A DNA stretch of 8,478 bases from Candidatus Eiseniibacteriota bacterium (lineage in GTDB: Bacteria; Eisenbacteria; RBG-16-71-46; CAIMUX01). The stretch lies in NCBI GenBank assembly GCA_020431745.1, contig JAGQHR010000097.1, forward strand, positions 1 to 8,478, given 5' to 3'. The notes beneath the pieces are model-generated. The model saw only the letters and a list, made by a program, of their open reading frames with translations. It did no database searches and had not been told where the DNA came from. Positions 6,587 to 8,478 of this stretch are shown one piece after another (positions within the stretch are counted from its first letter, which is position 1; each line of letters begins with the position of its first letter). The position numbers and the translations under genes are program-made.

Positions 6587-7866
6587 TGAAGTCTTTGCTC
6601 GACGATTGGCTTTGCAATCGTGAGGCGGAGCTGGCTCTGCTGCGGCGACTCCGGGAGTTGCTGAACGCCGACTCCGACGGGGACACCGCGCGTGACGACC
6701 GGTGCGTGCCGGAAGCGATGCCGGAGGTGGCGCCGGAGGTGGCGCCGGAGGCCGCGTCCCAGGCGGCGCCGGAAGCGATGCGCGATGCGACGCCCGAAGC
6801 AACGCCCGAGCCGGTTTCCGTGGCAACGCCGGATCCAGCTTCCGAAGCTACGCCGGATCCCGTGCCCGAGGCGCCGTCCGCGCCGTCCGCGCCATCGGGA
6901 CCACTCACACCGACCGCGCCGCTCCTCTTGATCGGGGACGGGAGCAATTGGATCGGGTTTCCGTGGGACCGCGTGGAGCGCGTCGCGCTGTCCGAAGAGG
7001 CGGGGCTGCCCGACGATAGCCCCTATCGGTTTTCTCTGGCGGCGCTGCTGGATCTTGAGCCGATCGACGAGCCGTACTCTCTGCTCTGGAGCCAGGACGG
7101 CGGGCGGGCGAGCCTATCGTGCGCCCGGATCGGGGGGATCGTGCCGGCGGAGGCGGCGTCTGAACGGGGCGTCGTGGTCGTGGTGCGCCCGCGTCTCCAC
7201 GACGGACCACCGAATCCCACCGTCCTGCCGCTCGACGCGTATCTGGAGGGTGGTTCACCGGCGGCGGCGGCCGGATCGGAGGCCGAGCTCGAAGGCGACC
7301 CCGGGTCGGACCAGGAGTTCGAGCCCGAACGCGAACCCGAGCTCGAACCCGAACCCGAGCTCGAACCCGACTCCGAGCTCGAACCCGAATCCGAGCTCGA
7401 GTCCGAATCCAAGCTCGAGTCCGAGCCAGAACCAGAAGCAGAACGGGACCCCGGCCGCGCCGGTCCCGTGGCACCCACGAACGGTCATCGGGTGACCCGG
7501 GGCCGCGCGCTCGTGGCGGTCCACTATCTGCCGGCCCGCGTCGCGGTGACGCGGCAGCTCCGCCAAACCGGCTGGCACGTGGAGGAAGAGCCGCAGCCGG
7601 AGAACCTGGCCCGTCACCTCGACTCCCAGGGAGATCCGAACGGCGCCGACGCACCGGGCCTGATCGTCGTCGAGCCGGCCGGTCCACTCCCGGGAATCGT
7701 CGAGGAACGTCTTTCCTCGATGGTCACCCACGGATGTCGGGTCGTCGTTCTGGGGTCTCGCCTGCGCCCTGGACAGGCGCCCCCGGCCGGGATCCTGGGG
7801 AGAGCGCCGCGGCTCCACTTCCCGTTTTCCGAAGACGAGTCCCGCCTGCTCGAAAGCGGGAGCTGA
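6568..7866 (+). CDS. CheV-like protein: CheW-like domain plus degenerate receiver, joined by repetitive acidic linker
   Basis: The 432-residue product reads as five parts. Residues 1-34 form an amphipathic helix. Residues 47-116 are a Pro/Ala/Glu linker. Residues 117-208 resemble a CheW fold: LLLIGDG then GFPWDRVERV (130-139), and LLWSQDGGRASLSCARIGGI (172-191), like the end of CheW or CheA regulatory domains. Residues 238-294 are an acidic Glu-Leu-Glu-Pro repeat. Residues 312-430 align with a receiver: ALVAVHYLPA (314-323), LIVVEP (365-370), VVVLGS (392-397) and HFPFS (417-421). The usual Asp pair is His319-Tyr320, the phospho-acceptor Asp is Glu369, the Ser/Thr is Gly396 and the Lys is Phe418, so it cannot be phosphorylated normally. 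CheW domains couple receptors to CheA; CheV proteins fuse CheW to a receiver. GGAGTGA at 6554-6560 supports ATG 6568. No transmembrane or signal segment is seen. The CheW assignment is by pattern and moderate in confidence; the pseudo-receiver is firmer. Confidence 0.85.
   Translation: MPDRDLLKSLLDDWLCNREAELALLRRLRELLNADSDGDTARDDRCVPEAMPEVAPEVAPEAASQAAPEAMRDATPEATPEPVSVATPDPASEATPDPVPEAPSAPSAPSGPLTPTAPLLLIGDGSNWIGFPWDRVERVALSEEAGLPDDSPYRFSLAALLDLEPIDEPYSLLWSQDGGRASLSCARIGGIVPAEAASERGVVVVVRPRLHDGPPNPTVLPLDAYLEGGSPAAAAGSEAELEGDPGSDQEFEPEREPELEPEPELEPDSELEPESELESESKLESEPEPEAERDPGRAGPVAPTNGHRVTRGRALVAVHYLPARVAVTRQLRQTGWHVEEEPQPENLARHLDSQGDPNGADAPGLIVVEPAGPLPGIVEERLSSMVTHGCRVVVLGSRLRPGQAPPAGILGRAPRLHFPFSEDESRLLESGS
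6712..6903 (+). repeat. Low-complexity Pro/Ala/Glu-coding repeats
   Basis: CCGGAGGTGGCG occurs twice in tandem (6721-6732, 6733-6744) and decays into related units such as CCGGAGGCCGCG and GCGCCGGAAGCGATG (6766-6780, resembling 6711-6720). A second block at about 6871-6895 repeats GCGCCGTCC. They encode the first linker of the CheV-like protein (Pro-Glu-x-Ala and Ala-Pro-Ser units). Pro/Ala-rich spacers of this kind are usually extended and flexible. Confidence 0.75.
7339..7428 (+). repeat. 18-bp in-frame tandem repeat, five copies, coding Glu-Leu-Glu-Pro-Glu-Pro/Ser
   Basis: Five consecutive 18-base units begin at 7339, 7357, 7375, 7393 and 7411. The first four start with GAGCTC and the last with AAGCTC. 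They encode ELEPEP, ELEPDS, ELEPES, ELESES and KLESEP. A degenerate lead-in (7315-7338, coding FEPEREP) and tail (7429-7443, coding EPEAE) extend the acidic stretch. The unit is a whole number of codons, so copy-number change keeps the frame. It separates the CheW-like and pseudo-receiver domains. Confidence 0.92.
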
Positions 7867-8085
7867 CCGGATGCGTGGATTTCCCCATCCTCTCTTCCGG
7901 GAGCCGTTCCGGGTTCCTCTCTAGTTCCGCGCCGCGATCGCCGACATTCTTCCCAGAATCCTGCCTTCCACCGGCAGGAGCGGACCCAGGACGGGGCTTC
8001 ACGACAGCGAGCAGATCCGCACGGCATGGGCAGAGGGGAACTCGCCGGCCGTGTCGATCGGGACACCAAGACCTGGAGAATCCGC
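7867..8085. other. Intergenic region before the response regulator
   Basis: This 219-base gap has no convincing promoter. It contains TTCCGGG twice (7896-7902 and 7907-7913) and a 7-bp stem, TCCTGCC 7959-7965 with GGCAGGA 7973-7979, with no T-run after it. The regulator frame is open leftwards and includes an ATG at 8026 without a Shine-Dalgarno, so up to 60 bases at the right end could be coding. Confidence 0.5.
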
Positions 8086-8478
8086 GTGACGGAAGAGTTT
8101 TCCGCCTCGGAAAATACGGCCCGAGAGACGACCCATCGCGAGACGCTCCTCGTCGTCGACGACGATGTTCGCGTAGTCGAGCTTCTGCAGATCACGCTGG
8201 GCGGGCGCGGCTACGACGTGCAAACCGCCTATGACGGTGAGACGGCCCTCAAGCTGTTGAAGGCGCAAACACCGGACTTGGTCGTGCTCGACGTGCGGTT
8301 GCCCAAGAAGGGCGGGCTGGATGTCCTGCAGGCGCTCCGCAAGGACGCCACCCTCGCCGACGTTCCGGTCATTCTGATCTCGGCCAACGCCGCGACCGAA
8401 GCGCGACTCCAGGGGCTGCGCCTCGGAGCCGACGACTACGTGACCAAACCGTTCTCTCCGCGTGCGCTGATCCTGCGG
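8086..8478 (+). CDS. Response regulator, receiver domain (partial, runs off window)
   Basis: The 131 visible residues are a variable N-terminal tail (1-19) and a nearly complete CheY-like receiver (20-131). All phosphorylation residues are present: the acidic metal-binding pair Asp25-Asp26 in LLVVDDDVR, phospho-acceptor Asp69 in LVVLDVRLP, Ser99 in ILISAN, and Lys121 in YVTKPFS. The protein would accept a phosphoryl group from a His-kinase or CheA-type partner. The window ends in helix 5, so whether it is a stand-alone receiver or continues into an output or kinase domain cannot be seen. GTG 8086 is preferred because GGAGA (8075-8079) lies six bases before it. An in-frame ATG at 8026 would add 20 residues but has no ribosome site. 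It follows the CheV-like gene on the same strand after a 219-base gap, so cotranscription is possible but unproven. Confidence 0.95.
   Translation, partial: MTEEFSASENTARETTHRETLLVVDDDVRVVELLQITLGGRGYDVQTAYDGETALKLLKAQTPDLVVLDVRLPKKGGLDVLQALRKDATLADVPVILISANAATEARLQGLRLGADDYVTKPFSPRALILR

Noticed and set aside
7339..7428. CRISPR-like regular repeats
   Set aside because: The 18-base units are contiguous, have no spacers and are in frame within a coding region.
6132..7818. Several long minus-strand frames opposite the HAMP-like and CheV-like genes, including Ser/Gly- or Arg-rich repeat proteins
   Set aside because: They are antisense readings of the repeat-coding linkers; low complexity and GC bias keep them open.
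7734..8268. Small frames across the gap before the response regulator
   Set aside because: They overlap the C-terminus of the CheV-like gene or the receiver domain in wrong frames and have no protein-like composition.

Overview
This window is GC-rich, gene-dense bacterial DNA. Two products have signal peptides ending at Ala-x-Ala sites, one a probable outer-membrane barrel and one a secreted M48 metalloprotease, which points to a diderm (Gram-negative type) bacterium. The codon style and the mix of genes would fit an uncultivated lineage such as Candidatus Eisenbacteria, Gemmatimonadota or a deltaproteobacterial relative. That placement is a guess; nothing here fixes the phylum. I see no insertion sequences, tRNA or rRNA genes, CRISPR arrays or phage genes.

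Layout. (1) 25-771 (+): an exported beta-rich protein, probably an outer-membrane barrel. (2) 928-2424 (+): guaB, complete IMP dehydrogenase, with a strong Shine-Dalgarno and a 9-bp hairpin in the upstream gap. (3) 2440-4335 (-): an exported M48 (BepA/YfgC-like) zinc metalloprotease with a long helical C-terminal extension, tail to tail with guaB and only 15 bases apart. (4) 4372-4428: a clear intrinsic terminator reading on the minus strand. It separates the protease from (5) 4452-5252 (-), a conserved-looking helical protein of unknown function with a GTG start. (6) 5253-5520: a divergent intergenic region. (7) 5521-6492 (+): a two-TM, HAMP-like, coiled-coil membrane protein. (8) 6568-7866 (+): a CheV-like protein made of a helix, a Pro/Ala/Glu linker, a CheW-like domain, an acidic repeat linker and a degenerate receiver domain. 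(9) 8086 to the window edge (+): an intact receiver domain of a response regulator, cut off by the window.

The most interesting part is 5521-8478. The three codirectional genes look like pieces of a chemosensory or two-component pathway, but the architecture is unusual. The membrane protein has a HAMP-like segment and a long helical cytoplasmic part without the conserved chemoreceptor tip or a kinase domain. The second protein resembles a CheV (CheW plus receiver) in which every catalytic receiver position is replaced, including Asp to Glu at the phospho-acceptor. A canonical receiver follows. I infer a membrane-anchored scaffold or signalling hub feeding a response regulator. No kinase lies inside the window, so the partner must be beyond the right edge or elsewhere in the genome.
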